Shown here: piece after piece, positions 36,742-45,806 of the stretch | How positions within the stretch are numbered: the first letter of the stretch is position 1 | Layout of the letters: each line of letters begins with the position of its first letter | Assembly (NCBI RefSeq): GCF_018613605.1 | Contig: NZ_JAGGPU010000005.1 | Location: 248,001 to 312,000 of the forward strand | DNA from: Pedobacter sp. ISL-64 | GTDB taxonomy: Bacteria > Bacteroidota > Bacteroidia > Sphingobacteriales > Sphingobacteriaceae | DNA length: 64,000 nt | Direction: 5' to 3' | Made by a program: the position numbers and the translations under genes | Notes under the pieces: model-generated | Databases searched by the model: none | What the model was told of the DNA's origin: nothing | Seen by the model: the letters and a program-made list of their open reading frames with translations, nothing else

Positions 36742-37320
36742 CCGATTACCTTTTTTTAGCAGTGCACTTTTTATACGGCTTAAGTGTACACGGGTTACGC
36801 CTAAATACGAGGCGATATAATGTTGAGGAACACGCTGTACAATATGAGGCCTTTCCTGTAAGAGTTTTTGATAACGTTCTTCGGGTGTATCTCTGATGAA
36901 GGAGACAAATTCATTCATATAATGCATCTGCCGCTCGGCCAGAATATTTAAGATTATATCCGCAAATGCGGGCACCTCACGCATCTCAGTCATTAAAGCT
37001 TTAACTTTTGTTTTATGCAACAGATAAATAACCGAAGGCGCTACAGTTTCGATGGTAAATAGGCTGGGCGTATTCTTCAAAAAACTTTCTAAAGAAGTTA
37101 AACCCTCTTTTTCAAAGAAAAACTGAACAGTTTTATCATCTCCTTGTTTATTTAACGCGGCACGTACACAACCTTTTTCAACATAAAAATAATGATGGGA
37201 TATTTTACCCTCTTCCAATAAAATGGTTTTCGCCGGAACCTCAATACGCTCCTGAAATTCCAGATATTTATCCCAATAAGGGTTTAACTGCGGAAATTTA
37301 TCTTTAAAATAGAAAAGCAT
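36739..37320 (-). CDS. Crp/Fnr-family transcriptional regulator
   Basis: A 193-residue regulator with a cNMP-binding-like domain (about 15-125, with HYFYVEKGCVRAALNKQGDD) and a C-terminal helix-turn-helix (VPQHYIASYLGVTRVHLSRIKSALL). It has the same compact architecture as the regulator at 12.6-13.2 kb and likewise precedes an NAD(P)-dependent oxidoreductase gene. A -7-like element TAAATTTG lies at 37338-37345 on the minus strand. Confidence 0.88.
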   Translation of the reverse strand: MLFYFKDKFPQLNPYWDKYLEFQERIEVPAKTILLEEGKISHHYFYVEKGCVRAALNKQGDDKTVQFFFEKEGLTSLESFLKNTPSLFTIETVAPSVIYLLHKTKVKALMTEMREVPAFADIILNILAERQMHYMNEFVSFIRDTPEERYQKLLQERPHIVQRVPQHYIASYLGVTRVHLSRIKSALLKKGNR

Positions 37321-37337
37321 CTGTTAGGGTCTTCCTA

Positions 37338-37345
37338 CAAATTTA
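37338..37345 (-). promoter_or_regulatory. Candidate -7 element (TAAATTTG) of the second Crp/Fnr gene
   Basis: Matches TAnnTTTG on the minus strand, 17 bases before the ATG. No clear -33 element. Confidence 0.3.
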
Positions 37346-37450
37346 ATTTATTCCGCAGAGAAAACAGTAGCCTAAAGCTAATCTTACTGAAACTATTGTA
37401 AGCCATTAACGTTTATTAGTTGCCCAACCCTATTTGTATTCCTGCTAAAG

Positions 37451-39193
37451 ATGAAAATACTTTTAAAATACCTGAGGCCTCATCAGAAACTCATTATACT
37501 ATCGCTCTTACTGGCTGCCGCAGCACAGCTTTTAAGCCTGCTCGATCCCATTATCTTTGGAAAGATTATCGACGATTATTCTACCAACAAACATCACTTA
37601 AGCGAACACCAACTCATTAGTGAAGTTTTTTACTGGCTGCTCATTGCGCTAGCTATTGCACTGGTGGCCAGGCTTTGCCGCTCCATACAGGAATTTACTA
37701 CACGAAAGGCCGTGGCTCGCTTTGGCATGAATATCTTTAATGATGGCCTAAAACAAACACTCCGCCTCTCATTTCAAGAGTTTGAAGAAAGCCGCAGCGG
37801 CACTACCCTTTCGGTACTTCAAAAAGTAAAAACCGATGCAGAACGTTTTATTAATGCTTTTATTAATATTCTTTTTTCTTCTCTCGTGGGGATCGGTTTT
37901 TTATTGTGGTACAGCCTGAACAAGAACTGGCTTTTGGTACCTGTATTTTTTATTGGAGTATTGGTATTGGGATCTTTAACCGGACTGCTCTCTAAAAAAA
38001 TAAAAGCGATCCAACGGTCTATTAACCGACAGGCCGATAGGCAGGCCGGTGTAATTACCGAAAGTCTGCGTAACATCGAACTGGTAAAAAGTTTGGGTTT
38101 AACCTTTGCCGAGATCAGAAGATTGAATGTACAGACGCTGAAAATTTTCGATCTCGAAATGTTAAAAGCCAGAAAAGTGAGCACGCTCTCTTTTTTACAG
38201 GGCAATCTACTCAACTTGCTAAAACAATCGGTACTGTTCATATTGCTATGGCTAATCTTCCGCAAGATTCTCAGCACCGGAGAACTGATTGCAATGCAGT
38301 TTATCTCCACGGCAATCTTTACGCCTCTTCAGGATTTGGGCAACATGATCATTCTATATCGGGAAGCAGACGCTTCGCTTAAAACATTCGATAACCTGAT
38401 GCAAAAACCAATAGAAACCCGTCCGGATGATGCCGTAGCGCTTGATGCACTAAACAGACTCGAATTCAAAAATGTAGTATTCAGGCATAAAACTGCTGGT
38501 TACAATGCTATTGATGATATTTCCTTCGAAATCCAAAATGGTGAGACTGTGGCATTTGTTGGTCCTTCGGGCTCTGGTAAATCTACTCTTGTTAAATTAT
38601 TAGTGGGACTTTATCTTCCTGTTGACGGAGAGATTCTCTTCAACGAAACCAGTTCTACACGTATACGCTACAATCCATTAAGGAGACAGATTGGTTTCGT
38701 TACACAGGATACCCAGCTTTATGCAGGTTCCATTAGAGAAAACATGCGTTTTGTTAATCCTACAGCCAGCGAAGAAGAGATTATGGAAGCATTACGAAAA
38801 GCCTCAGCTACAGCACTCATTGCCAAAGCTGCGTTGGGAATTGATACCGTATTGGGTGAAAATGGGATGAAGCTCTCTGGAGGCGAAAAACAGCGGATCT
38901 CTATTGCAAGGGCGTTGTTGAGAAAACCAAGGTTGTTGATCTTTGATGAAGCTACCTCGGCGCTAGATTCGCTTACCGAAGAAGAAATATCGGCAACCAT
39001 TCGCGAAATATCTGATAGAAGAGAACAAATGACCATTCTCATAGCCCATAGACTATCGACCATTATGCATGCGGATAAAATCTACGTGCTAGAGAAAGGA
39101 AAGGTATCTGAAACGGGCAGCCACACAGAACTGCTCGAAAAGAAGGGGCTGTATTATTCCATGTGGCGGCAGCAGATTGGGGAACGGAGGTAA
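37451..39193 (+). CDS. ABC exporter, fused permease-ATPase (homodimer type)
   Basis: A 580-residue half-transporter: six membrane helices (about 1-320) and a nucleotide-binding domain with all canonical motifs, Walker A GPSGSGKST, signature LSGGEKQ, Walker B LLIFDEATSALD and switch His in IAHRLS. All catalytic residues are intact, so it can work as a homodimer, unlike the pair at 58-62 kb. It belongs to the MsbA/LmrA-like multidrug or lipid exporter group. It is divergent from the Crp/Fnr gene by 130 bases; no substrate hint. Confidence 0.9.
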   Translation: MKILLKYLRPHQKLIILSLLLAAAAQLLSLLDPIIFGKIIDDYSTNKHHLSEHQLISEVFYWLLIALAIALVARLCRSIQEFTTRKAVARFGMNIFNDGLKQTLRLSFQEFEESRSGTTLSVLQKVKTDAERFINAFINILFSSLVGIGFLLWYSLNKNWLLVPVFFIGVLVLGSLTGLLSKKIKAIQRSINRQADRQAGVITESLRNIELVKSLGLTFAEIRRLNVQTLKIFDLEMLKARKVSTLSFLQGNLLNLLKQSVLFILLWLIFRKILSTGELIAMQFISTAIFTPLQDLGNMIILYREADASLKTFDNLMQKPIETRPDDAVALDALNRLEFKNVVFRHKTAGYNAIDDISFEIQNGETVAFVGPSGSGKSTLVKLLVGLYLPVDGEILFNETSSTRIRYNPLRRQIGFVTQDTQLYAGSIRENMRFVNPTASEEEIMEALRKASATALIAKAALGIDTVLGENGMKLSGGEKQRISIARALLRKPRLLIFDEATSALDSLTEEEISATIREISDRREQMTILIAHRLSTIMHADKIYVLEKGKVSETGSHTELLEKKGLYYSMWRQQIGERR

Positions 39194-39711
39194 GTTGAAT
39201 TTTATATATGGCTTGTGCTTCACTGTGAATTGCACAAGCCAATTAACCGTAAATTTATTTTTGGAGCATAATGCCTGTATAGGTAATTAAATTAGTTCCC
39301 GTGTTACGCTTTACACTTTCACGAAAAAATCGGGATACCTGCAGGGTAACCCTTCACCCAGGGCTAAATGGACAAAACAGCATTTCATCTTTGAGATTGC
39401 AAGGTGCAAAACGCTATGCATAAACCAGATTGTCGGGGAAAGCGCCCGATTCTTCATCCTACAGCGTGGACACATCTTTTTAGAAACATTTTTCTACGTT
39501 TTGCTAGCTTGCTTTAATAGTACACAGTTTTACCGAAGAACACCCGTCTCCCGATAGCTATCGAGACCAAGGGCCGTGGAATTCAAAAAAACAGATACAG
39601 AATAGTAAAAATGGCATTAACAAATCTTAAACGCAGTGGCTTTTAGAAAAAAAACAATCCAAATATTAAAGCTTTTTTAACAAATACATCCACTTAATTA
39701 CCATTGGTACA
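39194..39711. other. Gap between convergent genes with terminator and unexplained segment
   Basis: Begins with the terminator of the ABC gene. Bases about 39330-39600 have no recognisable gene; they include a partial palindrome GTCTCCCGATAGCTATCGAG (about 39549-39570), whose CGATAGCTATCG centre is a common intergenic palindrome in Bacteroidota as I recall. Probably debris of non-coding repeats. Confidence 0.4.
39209..39241 (+). terminator. Hairpin terminator after the ABC exporter gene
   Basis: TGGCTTGTGC / GCACAAGCCA, a perfect 10-bp stem with a 13-base loop, 15 bases after the stop codon. The T run is weak. Confidence 0.6.
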
Positions 39712-41523
39712 TTAATTCTTAACAGGGATTTCGAACTTAATGTCTGATTTAATATCATCTTTAACCATATCTTTCAATCGTATTTCTGGTTTTTCTGCAC
39801 CAAACTGATTGCCTTTAATCTTCACACCTGTACAGGCTAAAAAGTTAAATGCCCGACGGTTTTTATCTGATGGCATAAAATCTGATCTTTCTATCTTATT
39901 ATGGATAAAAGTTAGTCCATTTGTGCTTTTTGCCGATAATAAAGGATAATCGTACAGTTTAAAAGTATTGTTTTCGATCCTGATGTTTCGGTGTACGTAG
40001 TATTTTTTTACCAACTCACTGTTTTCGGGATTAATCTTAATGGCGTAGCTATCGGGCGCGCTATTAAAACCACATTCTATAAACTGGTTGTTGCGAATGA
40101 TTACATCGGTTACGGGGCCTGATTCATACCAGCCCATGGCATCATTTTCAATCAGGATGGCATGCATGCCGGTACGATAATATACGTTGTTTTCTATCAG
40201 CACCTTGCGTCGGGTTGTAATCAGCGTTCCCCGTGATATAGTTCCCTCAAACCTTGAATTTGTAATTTTTACTGATGGAGTCCAGGTTATGTTTTCTAAA
40301 GCATCACCCACTTTAAGTTCGCTCGAAAATGGTTTTTCCATTTCTATCAGCATCTCCCTTTCTGAAACTAGTTTGGCGGTTTTGATCACTCCCTGGGCAA
40401 AAATCTGTAGTGCGGCACTGTGCAAATAAGCTACCGTGTCGCCAGGTATAAAAGCAGTAAACCCATAACTCTGGTGATGCATAAACTTTAATTTTAAACT
40501 GTTGGGCGATACAATTTCGCTTACCTTTAAATGTGTACCATGTACATTAACCGGATCATCATGCAAACCGTTAAACCGGCAATTACTGATGGTAATTTGC
40601 CCTTTGCAACCTGAGAAATGCATGCCATCTGCCGACGAAGCAATTACACGGCCGCTTCCTGGTTCTGGCGCTACAAAAACACTGTCGTAATTTAAGTTTT
40701 CGGAAAATTGAGATACAATGCCTAAACCGTGCATTGAATACATTTTAATATTGTGCAGGCTGATATTTTTAGAGCGGTTATTAAGTGCGCCCACATAATC
40801 GCGGTAACGGTCTCTCACGGTTAATACATCACCCGGTTGTGCCGTAAATTTTGAAAAATCGCCAGTAAATTTTACCTTGAGCAGAGCAATGTTTTCAGCT
40901 TTACTTTTAGAAAAAATTTCCCAGTTGCTATAAAGTAAAGTGCCTGCACTTGGCCTCACGAGTACCGCATGGTGGTTTTTAGCAATCCATTTTTCGCCGT
41001 ACCATTCCAATCGACTGTTCACAATGGCAAACTTGCTATCAGGATGAATATTGGCAATAACTGATGTTGGAGTAATCTCCTGCAAAGTCATTTCTGACAT
41101 ACCTGGGCGCTCATAGTTAATTGATAGATTTTGAAATCTGATGTTTTCGCTACCATCGATCACCCAGGTGATCATTTTCCCATGAAAGATAAAAACAGAT
41201 CCGTTGCCTTCTAAAGTCACATTTTTTAGGCCCTTTAGGTATAAGCCAACGCTTTGTTTTTTTATTGGAAATTCTTCTTCTGAGGATGTGTTAGAGATGT
41301 AATAATGTGTTTCGGTAGCACTATCGGGCCAAAAATCATACCTCCCTTTCGGGAAATCAAGTACAGATTTAGGTTGTCCTTTGGTTGCTTCAATAGCTTT
41401 TTTCACACTTGCAGTAGCATCGGCAAAACTGTTGGGCCTGGCACCAAATTGGGTAACATCTATGGTTTGGGCATACAGCTGATGACCGATGCATAAAAAT
41501 AAGGCAATAAAATATATTTTCAT
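39712..41523 (-). CDS. GH110-type alpha-1,3-galactosidase (parallel beta-helix)
   Basis: A 603-residue secreted protein; signal peptide ends near residue 18 (LYAQ). The whole mature protein is a right-handed parallel beta-helix with an N-terminal DVTQFGARPNSFADATASVK cap. The segment SSADGMHFSGCKG and GLHDDPVNVHGTHL (about residues 300-326), with its paired Asp, is the GH110 active-site region. GH110 enzymes remove terminal alpha-1,3-linked galactose, as in blood-group B or linear alpha-Gal glycans. It is not part of a SusC/D cluster here. A different polysaccharide-degrading beta-helix family is the alternative. Confidence 0.8.
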   Translation of the reverse strand: MKIYFIALFLCIGHQLYAQTIDVTQFGARPNSFADATASVKKAIEATKGQPKSVLDFPKGRYDFWPDSATETHYYISNTSSEEEFPIKKQSVGLYLKGLKNVTLEGNGSVFIFHGKMITWVIDGSENIRFQNLSINYERPGMSEMTLQEITPTSVIANIHPDSKFAIVNSRLEWYGEKWIAKNHHAVLVRPSAGTLLYSNWEIFSKSKAENIALLKVKFTGDFSKFTAQPGDVLTVRDRYRDYVGALNNRSKNISLHNIKMYSMHGLGIVSQFSENLNYDSVFVAPEPGSGRVIASSADGMHFSGCKGQITISNCRFNGLHDDPVNVHGTHLKVSEIVSPNSLKLKFMHHQSYGFTAFIPGDTVAYLHSAALQIFAQGVIKTAKLVSEREMLIEMEKPFSSELKVGDALENITWTPSVKITNSRFEGTISRGTLITTRRKVLIENNVYYRTGMHAILIENDAMGWYESGPVTDVIIRNNQFIECGFNSAPDSYAIKINPENSELVKKYYVHRNIRIENNTFKLYDYPLLSAKSTNGLTFIHNKIERSDFMPSDKNRRAFNFLACTGVKIKGNQFGAEKPEIRLKDMVKDDIKSDIKFEIPVKN

Positions 41524-41692
41524 TTGTGTGTTATAATAATAATCAGATTTTATAGATTTTGGAAACTTGTGAGGTCTATAAATTTAGTTTAAATGGATTA
41601 TCTTTTGATATTGCGTAACAGCTTTTATAGATTTAATCCCGTATCATTGATCAGCCTACACAATTCATATTATCGCTGAAAGTAACTAAAAA

Positions 41693-41720
41693 AAGAGGGT
41701 GTCCAAAAAGGCACCCTCTT
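41693..41720 (-). terminator. Intrinsic terminator of the ECF/peroxiredoxin operon
   Basis: AAGAGGGTGTCC / GGCACCCTCTT around AAAAA, with one bulge, followed on the minus strand by a T run. It lies 24 bases after the peroxiredoxin stop. Confidence 0.75.
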
Positions 41721-41743
41721 AAGTAAATTTATGTTAAAGTGAA

Positions 41744-42325
41744 CTAAAGTTTGGAAAGCAAAAGTTTTACAGAGGCTCTTTTTTGATAGTTGGGATCGAA
41801 ATGAACATACTTAATTTTCCCTGAACGATCGATGATATACGTCGCAGGAACGGGTAAGGTATGTCGGGTATTCCCATTGTTGTCTTCTAAATTTATACCA
41901 TAACCCTTGTATTTGGCAAAAGTAGCTTCATCCATCATAAAGTTAACGTTGTAGGCTTTCATAATCTCATCGTCTTTATCCTGAAGGATAGAAAAGCCTG
42001 CTTTCGTTTTTTTGATGGTTTTATCAATGTTTTCTTTCGTTTCGGGTGTAACGCCAATAACATAAGCATCTTTTCCACTTAATAAACTTAAAGAATCTTG
42101 CAGCTCTTTAATGTGTTTATTACAATAGGGGCACCATTGACCGCGATAAAAAAATAATACCACAGAACGGTGCGCTTTAAGTGCACTTTTCAAACTCACG
42201 GCTTTACCGTTTTGGTCCATTCCGCTAAACATAGGTGCTTTATCACCTTCCTTCAAACCCTTTTGTGCTTTTGTTTGCAGCGATAATACAACAGCTAACG
42301 CTGTAAATAAGATAATCCTTTTCAT
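41744..42325 (-). CDS. Secreted peroxiredoxin-like/thioredoxin-fold protein (AhpC/TSA family)
   Basis: A 193-residue protein with a signal peptide (MKRIILFTALAVVLSLQTKA) and a thioredoxin fold. The redox motif is FYRGQWCPYCNKHI near residue 65, with two cysteines in a CPYC arrangement, more like glutaredoxins than the single-Cys peroxiredoxin loop. It likely reduces peroxides or acts as a periplasmic disulfide reductase. It is last in an operon with an ECF sigma and a zinc-type anti-sigma, which suggests induction by oxidative or thiol stress. Confidence 0.85.
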   Translation of the reverse strand: MKRIILFTALAVVLSLQTKAQKGLKEGDKAPMFSGMDQNGKAVSLKSALKAHRSVVLFFYRGQWCPYCNKHIKELQDSLSLLSGKDAYVIGVTPETKENIDKTIKKTKAGFSILQDKDDEIMKAYNVNFMMDEATFAKYKGYGINLEDNNGNTRHTLPVPATYIIDRSGKIKYVHFDPNYQKRASVKLLLSKL

Positions 42326-42382
42326 TTTGTCTTTATGTTTTTTCTCTTAGTCGAAACAGGAGCATTAACCTTACAGTTAAAA

Positions 42383-42649
42383 TTAATTTTTATTTATTTC
42401 TTTTTCAATCTTCCCGTTTAACATTTTTTTAAAGGCCTCATCCAATTTAAAATCATTGTTTGCAAAACCTACAAACACCTTATTAATCAACATACTTTGT
42501 TGCTGATAAATTTTGCATACCGAACAACCTGCCAGATGTACATGCAATTGTAGTGTTTCGGCAGCCGTAATTTTTCCCGAGATTCTTTTTTCGATCAAAA
42601 AAGTAGCCTGTTTACAGTTATAGATTATATTTTTTAGCGCGCTCATCAT
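42383..42649 (-). CDS. Zinc-type anti-sigma factor, soluble
   Basis: An 88-residue protein with a His-x3-Cys-x2-Cys motif (HVHLAGCSVC, about residues 36-45), the ZAS zinc site. There is no membrane helix, so it is a soluble anti-sigma. It begins one base after the ECF sigma stop. In RsrA-type systems thiol oxidation releases zinc and frees the sigma factor; the peroxiredoxin downstream fits that model. Two adjacent ATG codons make the exact start uncertain by one residue. Confidence 0.8.
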   Translation of the reverse strand: MMSALKNIIYNCKQATFLIEKRISGKITAAETLQLHVHLAGCSVCKIYQQQSMLINKVFVGFANNDFKLDEAFKKMLNGKIEKEINKN

Positions 42650-42650
42650 A

Positions 42651-43241
42651 TCAGTTCCATTTTTTTTGAAGGCAGGCCCTCAGGTTAAGTTTTGTGCGGT
42701 GCATAATCACCCAGAAATTAGTTGTGCTGAGTTTTAATTCAGTACAGATCAGTTCCGACGCAAGATCGTCTATGTGTTTCATCGAAAATACAGAAAACCA
42801 TAAGCCGGGAAGTTTGGTCAAACAATCGTTCAATATAATCCCCAATTCTTTCACCATTAAAGGATTATCTACTTCCAATCCAAATGCTCGTGGATAGTCT
42901 TTTTCCGTCCAATGCCCTGAGTCCGCATCAAAAAAACCTTGCACTGTATCTTCTACACTTAGTACTTTTGAATTATGGGAAGAACGTTTTCGGTAAAAAT
43001 CGGCAATTTTGTTTTTAAGGATTGCCGTTAGCCACGTTTTCTCTGTGCTATTACCGTCAAAACCGTCTAATCTTTGCAAACCTGCCAAAAAGGTATCCTG
43101 AACCAAATCTTTGGCCACATCTTCATCTCTTATTCTCGACATTGCAAAGCCGTACAGGTAATCGCCATATTTCTCCACCCAGCTCAGTGGATCTGAATGA
43201 GGATTCTTGATTGTATATTCCTTTTCCGTTTCGTTTTGCAT
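42651..43241 (-). CDS. ECF sigma-70 factor of a redox-type operon
   Basis: A 196-residue sigma factor with region 2 (YGFAMSRIRDEDVAKDLVQDTFLAGLQRLDGF, in two halves about 30-62) and a region 4 with LASELICTELKLSTTNFWVIMHR near residues 155-180. It differs clearly from the FecI-like factor at 33.5 kb and resembles SigH/RpoE-type factors paired with ZAS proteins. A 12-bp palindrome TATTAGCTAATA (43249-43260) lies 7 bases upstream of its ATG. Confidence 0.88.
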   Translation of the reverse strand: MQNETEKEYTIKNPHSDPLSWVEKYGDYLYGFAMSRIRDEDVAKDLVQDTFLAGLQRLDGFDGNSTEKTWLTAILKNKIADFYRKRSSHNSKVLSVEDTVQGFFDADSGHWTEKDYPRAFGLEVDNPLMVKELGIILNDCLTKLPGLWFSVFSMKHIDDLASELICTELKLSTTNFWVIMHRTKLNLRACLQKKWN

Positions 43242-43453
43242 CTTTTGCTATTAGCTAATATAAATATACTTCATAATTGCTTTGTCGCATCAAATGAAAG
43301 ATCCTTACAAATTATTTTATTTTTTTTGTAGAGCTACCGTTAAAGCGACTAAATAGATTGACTCAAATAAAAAGATAAAAAAAATCAATCCTATTTAAAG
43401 TAATTTCTAAAGTTGTACGTCTACAGTTTCAACAAACCTAAAAACTTTTCTAT

Positions 43454-43684
43454 ATGATAGCCGTTTTCAAAACAAATGTATCCACGGATAACGAGTTAAA
43501 CGTAATCAGCCCATTGCTGAACAGCCAGTTCAAAGAAATTAAATGGAATATCGATTTATGGGATTCTGATAAAATCCTTAGGGTAGATTCGCCAAGAGAT
43601 TGGACAAAAGAAATCACCGAACTCTTTAACAGTATTGGTTTGCGCTGTATTAACCTCGAAATTTTTCATTCCGAGCCTTTTTAG
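43454..43684 (+). CDS. Small ferredoxin-fold-like hypothetical protein (76 aa)
   Basis: A 76-residue protein beginning MIAVFKTNVSTDNELNVISP, with a beta-alpha-beta pattern and the segment NIDLWDSDKILRVDS. I recall similar short proteins in Bacteroidota, resembling the heavy-metal-associated fold but without its CxxC metal site. It is divergent from the ECF sigma gene. Function unknown. Confidence 0.65.
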   Translation: MIAVFKTNVSTDNELNVISPLLNSQFKEIKWNIDLWDSDKILRVDSPRDWTKEITELFNSIGLRCINLEIFHSEPF

Positions 43685-44096
43685 TTTAATTAAAGAATCT
43701 GCCCAAGGCCAATCAAATTTTAGCTTACTTATCGGTATCACTTCAGTAAAGGCATATCTTTCCCATTCCTTTCTAGTGGAGGCTGTCTCATAAATATAGA
43801 ATTGTCATCCTGAGCCTGTCGAAGGACCTGTTTAAATATCTCGAAAGGCGTTTCGACAAGCTCAACGTGACAAATTCGAATGGAATTAAAAATATGATAC
43901 AGCCTGTGAATCTCATTCCTAATTCGATCGAATAAGTATTTTATTTATAATTAAATTTACTTAATCAGTCAGGTTATAACATCTGACTGCACAAATATTA
44001 ACAGGAATTGCTTCATTAAAGCATATCTTACATCTTTCTTTTGACCATTTGTAATAGATTATCATTAAATTGCATCCTCTATTGCATCAATCCCTA
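43685..44096. other. Gap holding a MITE-like palindrome upstream of the Moco operon
   Basis: The palindrome at 43779-43905 occupies the middle. The remaining 190 bases before the XdhC gene are AT-rich and should contain the Moco operon promoter, but no good TAnnTTTG element was found. No gene seen. Confidence 0.4.
43779..43905. repeat. MITE-like nested palindrome, 127 bp
   Basis: Outer arm GAGGCTGTCTCATAAAT at 43779-43795 pairs with ATATGATACAGCCT ending at 43905. Inner core GTCATCCTGAGCCTGTCGAA pairs with TTTCGACAAGCTCAACGTGA. Same family as 13467-13615 and 61870-62000. Confidence 0.85.
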
Positions 44097-45212
44097 ATGA
44101 AAGAAATTACCGATATCATAAAGGCATATCAAAAAGCAACGAAGGAAAAGAAAAAAACAGCCCTTGCTACGGTAGTTAAGGTAGAGGGGTCTTCTTACCG
44201 CAGACCTGGTGCAAGGATGCTGATTACTGAAGATGGCCAGTTAACAGGTGCCATTAGTGGTGGTTGTTTAGAAGGCGATGCCTTGCGAAAAGCACTTTCG
44301 GCAATTGTACAGCAAGAAAACAAGCTGATTACTTACGATACCACCGACGAAGAAGATGCCAAATTTGGTGTTCAGCTGGGCTGCAATGGTATTGTACATA
44401 TTTTGTTCGAACCCATTATAGAATCGGATGGCTTAAATCCCATCGCTATTTTAACCGCTTTGCAAAGCAAAAGAGAGCACGCGGTATTGGCAACACTTTT
44501 TTCCCTAACAGATAAGATGCAGTTGGGTACAAGTATGCTTTTTAGAAATGAACCTGGTTTTTCTAAAATCCCAAAATCAATCAGTGATGAAGCAATTAAA
44601 GATATCCAGAAAGTTTCTGAAAATAAAACTACAACATTTAAAGTTTATGAGTTCGACAGTAAACAACTTGATGCCTTTCTGGAGTTTATCCAACCCCCAA
44701 TTTCATTAATTATAGCAGGCGCAGGCAATGATGCACAGCCTCTGGCCGAAATGGCTTACCTTTTAGGCTGGGAAGTAACCGTAATAGATGGACGACCTAC
44801 ACATGCCACGCCTCAACGTTTTGCAAACGCAACCAGGATTTTAGTAAGCAAACCTGAAAGTGTGTTAGCTCAAATTCAGATAGATGAGCAGACAGCTTTT
44901 GTACTGATGACCCATAATTACAATTACGATCTCGAACTACTTAAATATCTATTGGGCACAAACGCTCCATATATTGGTACACTAGGGCCAAAGAAAAAGC
45001 TGGTCAGGATGTTAGATGAACTGGATTTGACAACACCAGAGAATGAAACGCGCGTACATGGCCCGATTGGTTTAGATATTGGTGCAGAAACAGCAGAAGA
45101 AATTGCCATTTCTATCCTCGCCGAGATTAAATCTGTTTTTACAGGTGCTTCGGCCATGTTTTTAAAAGAGAAGAAAAAACCGATCCATGTTTACGAATTA
45201 AAAAACAATTAA
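44097..45212 (+). CDS. XdhC/CoxI-family molybdoenzyme maturation factor
   Basis: A 371-residue cytosolic protein with an N-terminal XdhC/CoxI domain (VKVEGSSYRRPGARMLITED, GAISGGCLEGD) and a C-terminal Rossmann domain (IAGAGNDAQPLAEMAYLLGW near 205-225). XdhC binds Moco, promotes its sulfuration and inserts it into xanthine-dehydrogenase-family enzymes. It opens the Moco operon. A TTG at 44070 is in frame, but the ATG at 44097 starts the conserved part. Its presence with the MocA-like gene implies a XDH-type enzyme outside the window. Confidence 0.9.
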   Translation: MKEITDIIKAYQKATKEKKKTALATVVKVEGSSYRRPGARMLITEDGQLTGAISGGCLEGDALRKALSAIVQQENKLITYDTTDEEDAKFGVQLGCNGIVHILFEPIIESDGLNPIAILTALQSKREHAVLATLFSLTDKMQLGTSMLFRNEPGFSKIPKSISDEAIKDIQKVSENKTTTFKVYEFDSKQLDAFLEFIQPPISLIIAGAGNDAQPLAEMAYLLGWEVTVIDGRPTHATPQRFANATRILVSKPESVLAQIQIDEQTAFVLMTHNYNYDLELLKYLLGTNAPYIGTLGPKKKLVRMLDELDLTTPENETRVHGPIGLDIGAETAEEIAISILAEIKSVFTGASAMFLKEKKKPIHVYELKNN

Positions 45213-45215
45213 GCA

Positions 45216-45806
45216 TTGAAAACGGGCATTATCATATTGGCAGCTGGCAGTTCTTCTCGTTTGGGAAGACCAAAACAGCTTTTGGATTACAAAGGGAAAA
45301 CGCTCTTGCAAACCGTAATAAATGAAGCTTTAGAAACAAGTTGCAGACCCGTTGTCGCTGTTTTAGGTTCAAATGCTAAAGAAATAGCCGCCCAGCACCA
45401 GAATGATCAGGTCAGCATCGTTATTAATGAAAGTTGGGAAAATGGAATGGCATCGAGCATTGTAGCCGGGCTTTCAACCATGATCAGAAATAATAGCGAA
45501 ATTGAAAGTATCATTATTGCTGTAGCCGACCAGGCTTTTATAAAAATGATTAACTTTAATAACTTAATCGAAAAGCAGAAAGAAACAGGTAAAAATATAA
45601 TTGCCAGTACATATGTTGAAACGATAGGAACTCCTGCCCTCTTCAAAAAAGATTACTTTGAAGCACTTTTATCGCTCACAGGAGCAGAAGGAGCAAAAAA
45701 GATACTCAAACAATATCCTCAGGATGTAGAAACAGTTGTTTTCGAACATGGAGAAATTGATATTGATACAGAAACAGATTATAACAATTTAATTAGCCAG
45801 CAATGA
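45216..45806 (+). CDS. MocA-like molybdenum cofactor cytidylyltransferase / nucleotidyltransferase
   Basis: A 196-residue NTP transferase. The nucleotide-binding loop LAAGSSSRLGRPKQLL starts at residue 9 and VADQAF near residue 105 supplies the metal-binding Asp. This is the MocA/MobA fold; the loop sequence and adjacency to XdhC favour CTP transfer onto Moco (MocA) over GTP transfer (MobA). The start codon is TTG, since no ATG or GTG precedes the conserved first strand, only 3 bases after the XdhC stop. It overlaps moaA by four bases (ATGA). Confidence 0.85.
   Translation: MKTGIIILAAGSSSRLGRPKQLLDYKGKTLLQTVINEALETSCRPVVAVLGSNAKEIAAQHQNDQVSIVINESWENGMASSIVAGLSTMIRNNSEIESIIIAVADQAFIKMINFNNLIEKQKETGKNIIASTYVETIGTPALFKKDYFEALLSLTGAEGAKKILKQYPQDVETVVFEHGEIDIDTETDYNNLISQQ

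Noticed and set aside
37819..38310. 163-codon minus-strand frame
   Set aside because: Antisense to the ABC exporter gene with no recognisable domain.
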